Shown here piece by piece: positions 1-7,465 of a DNA stretch of 64,000 nt. The stretch is from Rhodococcus sp. 4CII. GTDB taxonomy: Bacteria; Actinomycetota; Actinomycetes; Mycobacteriales; Mycobacteriaceae. A program made the translations under genes and the position numbers. The DNA lies in assembly GCF_014256275.1 (NCBI RefSeq), contig NZ_JACCFE010000002.1, positions 1,612,001 through 1,676,000 on the forward strand, in the 5' to 3' direction. The first letter of the stretch is position 1. Each line of letters begins with the position of its first letter. The notes beneath the pieces are model-generated. The model was not told the DNA's origin and did no database searches. It was given only the letters and a program-made list of their open reading frames with translations.

Positions 1-441
1 CGCCGAAGAGACGTTGACGAGGTGACCGCCGCGCCCCGCACGCACCATCGGAGGCACGAACGTCTCGATGACGTGGATCGGACCCATCAGGTTGACGTCC
101 ACCATGGACTTCCAGTGCCGGTGCTCGAGGTTCTCGACCGTTCCCCACGCCGAGATGCCGGCGACGTTCATGACGACGTCGAGACTTCCGAACTGTTCGT
201 GGACATCCGCGGCGAATGCGGCAACGGCGTCGTAATCGGACACGTCGAGCGCACGGGAGAAGCTGACGGTGCCGCCGCGGCTGCCGACCTGTTCCACCGT
301 CTGCGCCAAGCCGACCTCGTTGATGTCGGTGAGGAACAGTTCGGCGCCCTCCCCCGCCGCCGACAGGGCCGTCGCATGCCCGATCCCGCTACCTGCACCC
401 GTGATCAGGCACTTCTTGCCGTCGAGCGTCTTGATCGCCAT
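1..441 (-). CDS. SDR family NAD(P)-dependent oxidoreductase (C-terminus beyond the window)
   Basis: The first 147 codons of a short-chain dehydrogenase/reductase are present. The start is the ATG at 441-439, and the frame stays open to base 1. Near residue 15 is the Rossmann dinucleotide-binding motif TGAGSGIG, and near residue 95 the NVAG motif that stabilises the central sheet. The part seen ends at VNVSS, the strand that carries the catalytic serine, so the YxxxK motif lies outside. The family oxidises or reduces alcohols and ketones with NAD(P); the substrate cannot be inferred from this half. Confidence 0.88.
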   Translation of the reverse strand, partial: MAIKTLDGKKCLITGAGSGIGHATALSAAGEGAELFLTDINEVGLAQTVEQVGSRGGTVSFSRALDVSDYDAVAAFAADVHEQFGSLDVVMNVAGISAWGTVENLEHRHWKSMVDVNLMGPIHVIETFVPPMVRAGRGGHLVNVSSA

Positions 442-546
442 AGTCGTGCGAGCCCCCCGTCGTCACCGATCCGTGTCGGCTGGAAGTCTACGCACGCATT
501 CTGTTTGCGCGCATGCGTCCACGAGGGCGCTCGTCGCACGAACGCA

Positions 547-580
547 CACGAGTCGACCCCGCTTCCGGGGCCGACTCGTG
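547..580 (-). terminator. Hairpin terminator without U-tract
   Basis: Perfect arms CACGAGTCG and CGACTCGTG, extended inward by CCCCG and CGGGG around a CTTC loop. It lies 6 bp past the stop of the small minus-strand gene at 586-741 and is the likely end of that transcript. There is no T-run, as is common in actinobacteria. Confidence 0.55.
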
Positions 581-585
581 ACGGT

Positions 586-741
586 TCACAACCGCTGCGT
601 CATTTCTTCCTGATAGGTGCGAATCGTCTTCTCGATTCCGTTGGCATCGTCGTCGTGTCCTCGATGCCGGGCGTCGTCGGCGCGCTCGCGCAGAACTCGA
701 ATCGCCTTCCGAAGCTCGGCGTCACTCATTCTGTGTTCCAT
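586..741 (-). CDS. Small charged hypothetical protein (51 aa)
   Basis: A short open frame of 51 codons from the ATG at 741; a second in-frame ATG at 729 would give 47 codons. The product is hydrophilic and rich in Arg, Asp and Glu. The stretch from SDAELRKAIRVLRERADDA looks like one amphipathic helix, and it ends with a second helical stretch, TIRTYQEEMTQRL. No signal peptide or membrane segment is visible. The strong hairpin just past the stop supports a real transcription unit. No clear ribosome site decides between the two starts. I do not recognise a family; a small regulatory or DNA-associated protein is possible but unproven. Confidence 0.5.
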   Translation of the reverse strand: MEHRMSDAELRKAIRVLRERADDARHRGHDDDANGIEKTIRTYQEEMTQRL

Positions 742-1292
742 ATCACAATCATTCCCGACGGCTTCAGATTTGACCAGACTCGGGGGCGTGAGGAGGTGCG
801 CAACCCGCCCGAGCTGGACAATCGTTCAACGGTGGCGAACAGACTCGTTACCCGCACGGCCGCCCGACCCATTACAGACGGCGACACAGACGCCGCCGTC
901 CGTGCGGATGCCACCACTTCGCAGTAGTGTTCACGAGGCTCCGCGGTCCACGAGCGACATTCGGACGTTGCAATGCGCAACGCAACACAATGCGCCTGAG
1001 CAGGGCGAACAAGCGGGACGACCCTCGGGCACACGGCCGGCAACCCCGCCAGCTAACTCTCAGTGATTGAAGGAGCAACCATGCGGTTGCCGCCCTCGCA
1101 CGCATCGGATGTCACAGGCGCACCACAATGCACATCAGCAGCTCTGTTGAACTTTCAACACTAACGCGAGCGTGACGAGCACAGAGGGCTCTCTCAGCGC
1201 CGTCGCGACGCACGCGCGCGTCCCGCAGTCGTCGAAACATATAAGAAATACGATTGACGCAGTCCGGCGGCCTTTTGCCCCTATCCGCGTGA
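742..1292. other. Long intergenic region without a supported gene
   Basis: About 550 bp separate the minus-strand small gene from the EspR-like gene. Short open frames exist on both strands, but none has a ribosome site or protein-like composition. The region presumably holds the divergent promoters. Apart from the GTTATCA repeats at its right edge I see no structure. Confidence 0.4.
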
Positions 1293-1310
1293 GTTATCAA
1301 TCGGTTATCA
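1293..1310 (+). promoter_or_regulatory. Direct repeat GTTATCA, possible operator
   Basis: GTTATCA occurs at 1293-1299 and again at 1304-1310, so equivalent bases are 11 bp apart, one helical turn, on the same face. It lies about 60-80 bp before the start of the EspR-like DNA-binding protein. Autoregulation is plausible but is inference. Confidence 0.35.
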
Positions 1311-1371
1311 TCGTGGTACGGTGTCGTTCACACGACTGACGCCCGCACGAGAGAGGACCCGGCGGCTCACA

Positions 1372-1788
1372 ATGGCAGATTTTGCTGCTCGGCTGAACAA
1401 GCTCTTCGATACGGTCCACCCTCCGGGACGCAAACCGCATACCAACGCTGAGGTCGCGGCAGCACTCATCGCGGACGGGCATCAGATCTCGAAGCCCTAC
1501 ATCTCCCAACTTCGGTCGGGGCAACGCACCAACCCCTCGGACGAGACGGTCGCGGCGTTCGCCCGCTTCTTCAAGGTGAAGCCCGACTATTTCTTCAACG
1601 ACATCTACGCAGCGAAGATCGACCACGATCTCGAGCTTCTCTCACAACTCCAGGGATACGGACTCCGCAAGCTCTCCAGCCGCGCGTTCGACCTCTCCGA
1701 AGAGTCCCAGAGTCTGCTCACCACGATGGCCGAGAAGCTACGGGCCAGCGAGGGCCTGCCGGAGGTCCCACCGGACGCATCGCGCTGA
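1372..1788 (+). CDS. EspR-like helix-turn-helix DNA-binding regulator
   Basis: 138 aa. Residues 1-75 resemble the N-terminal XRE-type domain of mycobacterial EspR: FAARLNKLFDTVHPPGR, then helix-turn-helix segments around AEVAAALIADG and KPYISQLRSGQRTNPS, which contains the recognition helix. The C-terminal half (about 80-138) is helical and matches EspR's dimerisation region in position. EspR is a nucleoid-associated regulator of ESX-1 genes, but related proteins often sit beside ParH-like and MAB_1171c-type membrane genes, as here (3322-4868). I chose the ATG at 1372 rather than the GTG at 1321, because the family begins at MADF-like sequence and GAGAGGA at 1351-1357 precedes it. Confidence 0.85.
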   Translation: MADFAARLNKLFDTVHPPGRKPHTNAEVAAALIADGHQISKPYISQLRSGQRTNPSDETVAAFARFFKVKPDYFFNDIYAAKIDHDLELLSQLQGYGLRKLSSRAFDLSEESQSLLTTMAEKLRASEGLPEVPPDASR

Positions 1789-1922
1789 TCTCTCGAAACT
1801 CCTGGGCGACAACTAGTTCGGTGCAAAGTGGCAGTTGACGTCCGAATGTCGTACGCCCGACTCCTCAGGCAACCGCTCCGGAATGTCCCGCTCGACGGGC
1901 CGGTGTGGCGCATGATGGAGCA

Positions 1923-3341
1923 ATGGTTGACAGACCGCAGCTCGGTCCCACGATCTTCGTCCTCTTCGGCGCCACCGGGGACCTGTCCAAACGGATGGTC
2001 CTCCCCGCCTTCTTCCAGCTCGCCCAGTCGGGTCTGCTGAACTCCGACTGGATGCTGATCGGCACCGGACGCGGCAACGTCTCCGACGATCAGTTCCGGG
2101 ACCACGTGCGCGACGCCGTGAACCAGTTCGGTGTGCCCCACGACGACTCCGACTGGGACGCATTCGCCCGGCGGCTTCGATTCGCGGGTGGCGGCTTCAC
2201 CACCGACAACCCGGGAACGCTCCCCACTGCGGTGCAGCGGGCCCGCGACGATCTCGGCGCCGCGGACGCCCAGTTGGTCCATTATCTGGCTCTCCCACCC
2301 GTCACGTTCGCCGAGACCACCCGCGCACTCGGCGCGCACGATCTCGCCCGGGGCGCACGCGTCGTGTACGAGAAGCCGTTCGGGACGTCCCAGGAGGCGT
2401 TCGCCGAACTCGACGAGGCCGTTCACGCCGTCCTCGACGAGAAGCAGATATACCGGATCGATCATTTCCTCGGCAAGGAGAGCACTCAGAATCTGCACAT
2501 TCTGCGCTTCGCCAACGGACTGGTCGAGGGTGTCTGGAACCGCGAGCACGTCGAGCAAGTGCAGATCGACGTGCCCGAGACGCTCGACATCGACGACCGC
2601 GCCCGCTTCTACGACGCCACCGGCGCCGTCCTGGACATGCTGGTGACCCACCTGTTCCAGGTTGCGGCCGAGATCGCGATGGAGCCGCCGGCGACGCTGG
2701 GCGCCGACGACCTCCAGTCCGCCCGCGAATCGGTGATCGGGACCTTCCGTCCCCTCGACCCGGCCGAGGTGGTGCTCGGGCAGTACGAGGGCTATCGCGA
2801 CGTCGACGGTGTCGCGGACGATTCGACCACCGAGACGTTCGTCGCGGCGCGCCTGTGGGTCGACACGGACCGCTGGCGTGGCGTGCCGTTCCTCCTCCGG
2901 ACCGGAAAGATGCTGGGCGTCAGCCGGCAACTGGTGAGCCTCGTCTTTCGAAGCCCCGACGGCCCGCTCAGCGATATCCCCCCGGACGGCGCCGTCCTGT
3001 CCTTCGACCTGTCCGGTGACGGCGAGATCGACATCGCCATGGTCGTCAAGGAACCCGGACCCGACGACACCCTCTCGGTAGGCCACCTGAGCCTTCCCCT
3101 CGACACCGTGCCACTCGCCCATGCCCTCGCCCCGTATTCGCGGCTCATCCTCGACGTCCTGCACGGCGACCGGTCGCTGTTCACGCGCCCCGACGGTCTG
3201 GCGCACGTGTGGACCGTCGCCGACGCATTGCTGAGGGATCCGCCCCCGGCCAAGCCGTACCCCGCCGGATCCATGGGTCCCCCGGAGGCCGAGGACCTCG
3301 CGACTCCCTGCGGGTGGCTCGTTACCGGTTCGCCGGACTGA
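1923..3341 (+). CDS. zwf: Glucose-6-phosphate 1-dehydrogenase
   Basis: Oxidises glucose-6-phosphate to 6-phosphogluconolactone with NADP+, the first step of the oxidative pentose phosphate pathway. The N-terminal dinucleotide site is LFGATGDLSKR (about residues 9-19), and the substrate/catalytic signature RIDHFLGKE lies near residue 178. At about 470 aa the length is normal for the NAD(P) family and distinct from F420-dependent G6PD. The ATG at 1923 puts the Rossmann strand at the usual distance; a GTG at 1905 would add six residues, and neither has an ideal ribosome site. The gene meets the 7-TM gene tail to tail, with a 20-bp overlap. Its pathway is unrelated to the genes around it. Confidence 0.93.
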   Translation: MVDRPQLGPTIFVLFGATGDLSKRMVLPAFFQLAQSGLLNSDWMLIGTGRGNVSDDQFRDHVRDAVNQFGVPHDDSDWDAFARRLRFAGGGFTTDNPGTLPTAVQRARDDLGAADAQLVHYLALPPVTFAETTRALGAHDLARGARVVYEKPFGTSQEAFAELDEAVHAVLDEKQIYRIDHFLGKESTQNLHILRFANGLVEGVWNREHVEQVQIDVPETLDIDDRARFYDATGAVLDMLVTHLFQVAAEIAMEPPATLGADDLQSARESVIGTFRPLDPAEVVLGQYEGYRDVDGVADDSTTETFVAARLWVDTDRWRGVPFLLRTGKMLGVSRQLVSLVFRSPDGPLSDIPPDGAVLSFDLSGDGEIDIAMVVKEPGPDDTLSVGHLSLPLDTVPLAHALAPYSRLILDVLHGDRSLFTRPDGLAHVWTVADALLRDPPPAKPYPAGSMGPPEAEDLATPCGWLVTGSPD

Positions 3342-4368
3342 TCGGCGGTTCCGGCTGGTCCGCAGCCGATTCGAGGGTGTCGACCTTCGCCGGGGCAGCA
3401 CCGGTCCCGAGGTGGGCGTCGTATGCGTCGGCGAGATCCAGCACCCAGCGGCGCGGCGACACGCCCGGTGGCGGCGCGATCCACTCGGTGTCGAGAACGT
3501 CCGAGCCGACCGGGTCGTCGATCCAGCGAGCGAGGATCCGGGCACGGTCCGCGGCCGATTCGGGAAGTTCCTGTTCGTCCGTGTCGAGCATGCCCGCACC
3601 CGACTGCAGATACAGCGCGTCCATGACGTGGGCGACCGCATCGGAGGCGCGGAGGACGGTGGTGCTCCCCTTACCGTCGCCCTCGACGACCTCGGGGAAC
3701 CGCGAGACGAGCACCGAATGCACTGCGCTCATTCGGCGCAGATCCTGCCGTGCGCGCAGCCAGGTTTCGAGGAGCACCCACACGGTTCCGACCGACACCA
3801 CCACCGCGGCGACCAGGTACGCCGCCGCGGATCCCACCGTCCACGTCTCCCCCGAGGCCTCACGCACGAGCCCCACCGTGGCCGCGACGAGAACGATCGC
3901 GGACCCGACGACGATCAGCGAGATTCCACGGCCGAGCGGAGTCCACGCGACGTGCCGAATGCCGGTGACGACCACCGCGGTCAGCGCGATCACGACGAAT
4001 ACCAACGCGGGGACGGGATAGCCACCGGCAAGCCCGATTCCGAGCACGATGGCCACGGTGTACACGACGACGGCCACGGCACGCAGAGCAGTCCTCGGGA
4101 GGATCGGCCACACCGACACCGCCCCGACCGCGCTCGCGGCGGCGAACAACGTCCAGGCCAGCTCGACGAGAGTCTCCGACAGACCGGCCGTCGGTGCCAG
4201 GGTGTCGAGACGCGCGGCGACGTCCGCGATCGCCAGTGTCGACGCGCATGCCGCACTCGACACCGCCACCACCATCGCCACCCGCAGCGGCGTCGGCTGA
4301 CGCGCGGCGACCCGGCCGATCCGGGCACCGGCAGCAGTCCAGACGACGAGCGCCACCAGCCAGCCCAT
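3322..4368 (-). CDS. 7-TM membrane protein with C-terminal cytosolic domain (MAB_1171c/DUF6545-like)
   Basis: 348 aa. The first 215 residues hold seven hydrophobic helices, beginning MGWLVALVVWTAAGARIGR and ending near VGTVWVLLETWLRARQ. The last 130 residues are soluble and contain VLASRFPEVV-like sequence and a conserved-looking RWVLDLADAYDAHLG segment. This layout fits the actinobacterial MAB_1171c family of putative transporters with a DUF6545 tail; the assignment is from memory of that architecture. The start ATG overlaps the stop of the ParH-like gene (TGATG), so translation is probably coupled. Nothing indicates a substrate. The 7-TM plus soluble tail would equally suit a receptor or regulated sensor. 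Confidence 0.8.
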   Translation of the reverse strand: MGWLVALVVWTAAGARIGRVAARQPTPLRVAMVVAVSSAACASTLAIADVAARLDTLAPTAGLSETLVELAWTLFAAASAVGAVSVWPILPRTALRAVAVVVYTVAIVLGIGLAGGYPVPALVFVVIALTAVVVTGIRHVAWTPLGRGISLIVVGSAIVLVAATVGLVREASGETWTVGSAAAYLVAAVVVSVGTVWVLLETWLRARQDLRRMSAVHSVLVSRFPEVVEGDGKGSTTVLRASDAVAHVMDALYLQSGAGMLDTDEQELPESAADRARILARWIDDPVGSDVLDTEWIAPPPGVSPRRWVLDLADAYDAHLGTGAAPAKVDTLESAADQPEPPISPANR

Positions 4369-4868
4369 CAGCCGATCGCCTCGTCGTAGCGCAGCACCGA
4401 CACGGGAGTTCCGCGACCCTGCATCGTCTTCAACCGAAGGAGCAGCATCGACGCGAACGTCTCGGCCTCCCACTCGGCCACCTCGTCGGGCGGCCGTTCG
4501 TCCTCCCGCCGCCGCGACCGCTGGCTGAGCATGTACGCGATCAGATCGTCTCCGGCTTCGAGTGTCGCGGCGACGATCTCCGCGCCTTCGTGCCGAAACA
4601 CGATGTGCCCCAGCTCGTGCGCGAGCGTGCGGTCGACGTCGGGCAGCCCCGGCGCCAGGACGATCACGTCACGGTCGGGGTAGGCGCGCCGTTGACCGCA
4701 CACGCCGGGCGCCATGGCCGTCGTGAAGTCGAGTTCGATGGCACGCTGCCGTTCGCGGGCCACCGCGGCCACGACGTGGCGGAGTGACACTGCTTCGGCG
4801 CGGGCGGCGGCATCGCACACCGCGTCCACCGCTGCCGCGACTCGCCGATGAGATCTCTTCGCCCCCAC
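4368..4868 (-). CDS. ParH-like protein with HExxH zinc-peptidase motif
   Basis: 166 aa from a GTG start only 2 bp past the stop of the PSET-repeat gene. Near residue 86 it has HELGHIVFRHEG, an HExxH zinc-binding motif as in ImmA/IrrE (DUF955) metallopeptidases, followed by an acidic helix, EVAEWEAETFASMLLLRL, that may give the third ligand. ImmA-type proteins cleave partner XRE repressors. Here an XRE/EspR-like protein is encoded nearby at 1372-1788, and ParH-like proteins commonly accompany the 7-TM family encoded next. Whether it cuts that regulator is inference. The stop overlaps the next start, so the operon is tight. Confidence 0.82.
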   Translation of the reverse strand: MGAKRSHRRVAAAVDAVCDAAARAEAVSLRHVVAAVARERQRAIELDFTTAMAPGVCGQRRAYPDRDVIVLAPGLPDVDRTLAHELGHIVFRHEGAEIVAATLEAGDDLIAYMLSQRSRRREDERPPDEVAEWEAETFASMLLLRLKTMQGRGTPVSVLRYDEAIG

Positions 4869-4870
4869 GA

Positions 4871-5755
4871 CTACACCCCTCCACTCGACGCGGGCGGGAA
4901 GAATTCCGCCCGCGCGGCTGCGATGCGCGCCTGTTGTGCGCGAGCACCCTTGAACGTCAACGCACCCGCTCCGCCTGCGAAACAGAGCAGGATGCCGACC
5001 CCACCGAAAACGGTGACGGCAGGCAACGGCTCGCTGTGAACCACGGGAACCATTCCCGGCGGCGCAGCATCCGGATCGCCCTGGTCGGGTGACTGCGCAC
5101 CTTCCGACGACCCGTCGCTGTCCGGGGAATGTCCGGCAGTGGGACCCTCGGGCGCGGACTCCGCCGGTCCGCTCGTTCCCGGTCCGGGCGCGACGCCGGA
5201 ACCCGGACCTCCGGCAGGCGCTCCGCCGGACGCCGGCGGTGCGACATGGGCCGCGGAGCCCGGAACTGCGACGGCGTCGGATCCCGGGAGAACGGTGGCT
5301 TCGTCGGAGCCGAAGTCGTCGTCGCCGGACGAGTCTGGGCGCGCGATCTCCGGTTCACGAACGGGCGGTAGCTGGATGGGTGGAGGCACTACGACAACAC
5401 GTGACGTCGAGGGAGTCGACGTCTTCGTGGGCTCGGCGGTACCGGACGGTTCGGTGGTCGCGCTGGGCTCCGCAGTCTCGCTGGGTTCCCACGTCTCGCT
5501 GGGCTCCGCAGTCTCGCTGGGCTCTCCGCCGCATCCGTCGCGGCTCTCGCACGGCGGGTGGGGTTGCTGGGGCTTGCCGCCGCCGGAGGACTCCGTGGAG
5601 CCGTCGTCGCAGCGACCGCCGGTGCATTCGTGGTACTGGGTATCGGCGGCGGCATCCGACGGGAACACCGAGACGGTGACCCACCCGAGCCCGGCCAGGA
5701 AGGCCAGCGCCAGCCCGACCATGGTCAGTCTTCGGACAACACGACGCGCGCTCAC
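4871..5755 (-). CDS. Secreted, membrane-anchored protein with PSET repeats
   Basis: 294 aa. Residues 1-37 form a signal peptide (Arg-rich n-region, LALAFLAGLGWVTVSV, then DAAAD). Two Cys-containing stretches follow (HECTGGRCDDG and CESRDGCGG). A Thr/Ser/Pro/Glu repeat based on EPSETAEPSETWEPSE spans about residues 80-112, and then a Pro/Gly/Asp-rich linker. Near residue 255 lies one hydrophobic segment (VTVFGGVGILLCFAGGAGAL) and a short basic tail, so the mature protein is probably a stalked exported protein anchored at its C-terminus. It is the first gene of a unit with the ParH-like and 7-TM genes. I know no function; surface sensing with the 7-TM partner is a guess. Confidence 0.8.
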   Translation of the reverse strand: MSARRVVRRLTMVGLALAFLAGLGWVTVSVFPSDAAADTQYHECTGGRCDDGSTESSGGGKPQQPHPPCESRDGCGGEPSETAEPSETWEPSETAEPSATTEPSGTAEPTKTSTPSTSRVVVVPPPIQLPPVREPEIARPDSSGDDDFGSDEATVLPGSDAVAVPGSAAHVAPPASGGAPAGGPGSGVAPGPGTSGPAESAPEGPTAGHSPDSDGSSEGAQSPDQGDPDAAPPGMVPVVHSEPLPAVTVFGGVGILLCFAGGAGALTFKGARAQQARIAAARAEFFPPASSGGV

Positions 5756-5841
5756 GGTGCACCCCCCTCGTATTCACGACGCGACACCACATCTCCGGCG
5801 ACGTCGCCGCTGCCATGGTATCGAGCGAACCGATCGGAGGT

Positions 5842-5879
5842 GCTGGTGGTGCCGGTGTCGGGGGACCGGCACCACCAGC
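5842..5879. terminator. Strong hairpin, likely terminator
   Basis: 15-bp perfect arms GCTGGTGGTGCCGGT and ACCGGCACCACCAGC around an 8-base G-rich loop. It lies between the PSET gene start (5755) and the end of the 30-codon membrane peptide (6017), and probably ends transcription from the latter. No U-tract. Confidence 0.5.
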
Positions 5880-6016
5880 GATGCCCGAGCCAGGTGGGAC
5901 TCGAGCAGTCTGTGAACCCCTGAGGGTTCGGTCTCGTCGAGAGGTGGTGCTGATCGATCAGCTGACGTGCGACATCCCGGACACGGCGATCAGAGAACCG
6001 GATTGCCGGAAGGAGG

Positions 6017-6109
6017 TCACAATACGTTCACCAGCAACATTGTCGCGGTGATGGTCGCGACCACCGTCACCGGTTCGAGGAACTTCGAGATCTTGTCCAT
6101 TGCCTGCAT
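6017..6109 (-). CDS. Single-pass small membrane protein (30 aa)
   Basis: An ATG at 6109 is preceded by GGGAG with a 3-base spacer; a second in-frame ATG at 6100 would give 27 aa. The peptide has a short charged N-terminus (MDKISKFLEP) followed by VTVVATITATMLLVNVL, long enough for one membrane span. It lies between the terminator of the tRNA gene and another strong hairpin, so it could be its own transcription unit. Small hydrophobic peptides of this kind are often missed in annotation. I cannot name a function; a regulatory or stress-response membrane peptide is possible. Confidence 0.5.
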   Translation of the reverse strand: MQAMDKISKFLEPVTVVATITATMLLVNVL

Positions 6110-6225
6110 GTTCTCCCACCCCGTGCGACCGACCCCGCGACGGCCTACGAACAGTAGACAGCATGCAGTTATCTTTTGGCAAATTGGGATGTCGAGAGAC
6201 TGTGCCCACCGGCGCCGGGATGCAG

Positions 6226-6261
6226 AAAAGGCACCCGCTCCGGGTGGAGAGAGTGCCTTTT
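6226..6261 (-). terminator. Intrinsic terminator after tRNA-Ala
   Basis: AAAAGGCAC and GTGCCTTTT form a 9-bp stem directly past the 3' end of the tRNA on the minus strand, with the T-run completing a canonical Rho-independent terminator. Confidence 0.75.
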
Positions 6262-6264
6262 CGG

Positions 6265-6340
6265 TGGTGGAGCTGAGGGGAATCGAACCCCTGACCTCTT
6301 CGATGCGAACGAAGCGCGCTACCAACTGCGCCACAGCCCC
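6265..6340 (-). tRNA. tRNA-Ala (anticodon CGC)
   Basis: 76 nt with the CCA end encoded. The acceptor stem begins GGGGCTG, the D-arm contains GCGCAGTTGGTAGCGC, the anticodon stem is CTTCG/CGAAG around loop TTCGCAT (anticodon CGC, reading GCG), and the T-arm contains GGGGTTCGATTCCCC. The gene is followed by its own intrinsic terminator and is not part of a tRNA cluster. I see no integrated element or att repeat at its 3' end. Confidence 0.96.
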
Positions 6341-6439
6341 TTTTGCGAATCCTGCGATCCGCTCGGCAAACTCTAGCAGGCCACCCGCGCGGGGAGCGAA
6401 TCGCCTGCCCGGACGTGGCTTTCGGTCCGTATCGCCTGG

Positions 6440-7180
6440 TTACTCACCGGCTGCTCGGCGCATCGTCGCCTGTTGCATCGGCTCGTCGTCGAAGTGCCCC
6501 AGATGTTCGAATTCGGGATCCCCGTCGTCCACTTCGAGGACGACGGCCCCCGGACGGCGCAACCGCGCGGGTATGAGGCGCAATTCCTCGTCGCTGCGGG
6601 ACTCGACACCCAACCGCGAGCGGTTGAGTCGCGCTGTCCGTCGACGACGAATCTCTTGCTCGATCTGAACCTGCCGGCGCAGATACGCCATGTACCCGAA
6701 AAGGCCGACTCCACCGGCAGCAAACGCCCACCACATGAGCGGGGAGATGATCAGCCCGAGTGCCGCGGACATGATCGTCGCGAACACGAGCCCGAGCACC
6801 GATCTCTGACGGAACGCGTAGCGGGCCTCGCGGGCGATCGCGTCGGCCTCGGGATCGAAGCCGCCGCGCCCGCGGCGAACCGGCACGTACTCGCCGACCG
6901 GTGCCCGCTCACTGTCGAAATCGTCTTCCTCTGCGTGAGTGTCCACAAGGTCCTCCGCGTCGTAGCCGAAGTGGTCCGGTTCCGGTTGCCAGTACGGATC
7001 GCTGCGGTGTCCTGCGGCGGGTCCGCGCTGCACGGGACGCTTGTCACCGCGGTGCAGCACGCGCGTGGCGAGGGCTGCGTCACTGGTTTGCCGAATCCGG
7101 GGGCGGTTGTTCACCAGCATCGGGACCAGGACGAAGAGCCATACGACGACGAGCCCGATCCAGAGAAACGAGTTCGGCAT
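6440..7180 (-). CDS. glpR: Divisome membrane protein SepX/GlpR
   Basis: 246 aa. One N-terminal helix (FLWIGLVVVWLFVLVPMLV) is followed by an acidic cytosolic linker and two adjacent helices near residues 122-160, then a basic C-terminal region. This matches GlpR of Corynebacterium and SepX of Streptomyces, the membrane receptor that ties the MoeA-like protein Glp to the FtsZ ring. Context confirms it: galU, glp and a rimJ-like gene lie just upstream in the same order as Rv0993-Rv0996. I chose the ATG at 7180 over the upstream one because AGGAGG lies 8 bases before it. Confidence 0.88.
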   Translation of the reverse strand: MPNSFLWIGLVVVWLFVLVPMLVNNRPRIRQTSDAALATRVLHRGDKRPVQRGPAAGHRSDPYWQPEPDHFGYDAEDLVDTHAEEDDFDSERAPVGEYVPVRRGRGGFDPEADAIAREARYAFRQRSVLGLVFATIMSAALGLIISPLMWWAFAAGGVGLFGYMAYLRRQVQIEQEIRRRRTARLNRSRLGVESRSDEELRLIPARLRRPGAVVLEVDDGDPEFEHLGHFDDEPMQQATMRRAAGE

Positions 7181-7465
7181 ACGGCGACCTCCTCCCAATC
7201 GTCTACCAGCATGGATACCGCTGTTGACCCATCCAGGCTAACCGCATGAACACGCACATCTTCGCAGACGCGCCGATCTCACCATACTCAGGTGTCACAT
7301 GCGTAACGCGAAAATGTGGCCCTCGACATGACATGGGAGAGCGTGCGAAACGATCCGGCAAAGACTTGCCGAAAGAGAGTGACTGGTCAGGAACTTTTGA
7401 TACCGTCAGATAACTGCCGCGTAGCTGGACGTTTGTCCATGTCCACTTTCGGGGTCTCGCGGTGC

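Noticed and set aside
1835..1863. TTGACG as a -35 box before zwf.
   Set aside because: No acceptable -10 hexamer at 16-18 bp spacing.
1605..3641. 678-codon frame opposite zwf.
   Set aside because: No ribosome site, no domain, and antisense to a certain enzyme gene.
5420..5530. Tandem repeats near 5.4-5.5 kb.
   Set aside because: They encode the PSET repeats of the exported protein in frame, with codon variation; not a separate DNA element.
6110..6340. Minus-strand frame extending the small membrane peptide upstream through the tRNA.
   Set aside because: The upstream part is translated tRNA-Ala and terminator sequence; the real start has its own GGGAG.
6265..6340. tRNA gene as an integration site.
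   Set aside because: No integrase and no repeat of the tRNA 3' end in the window.
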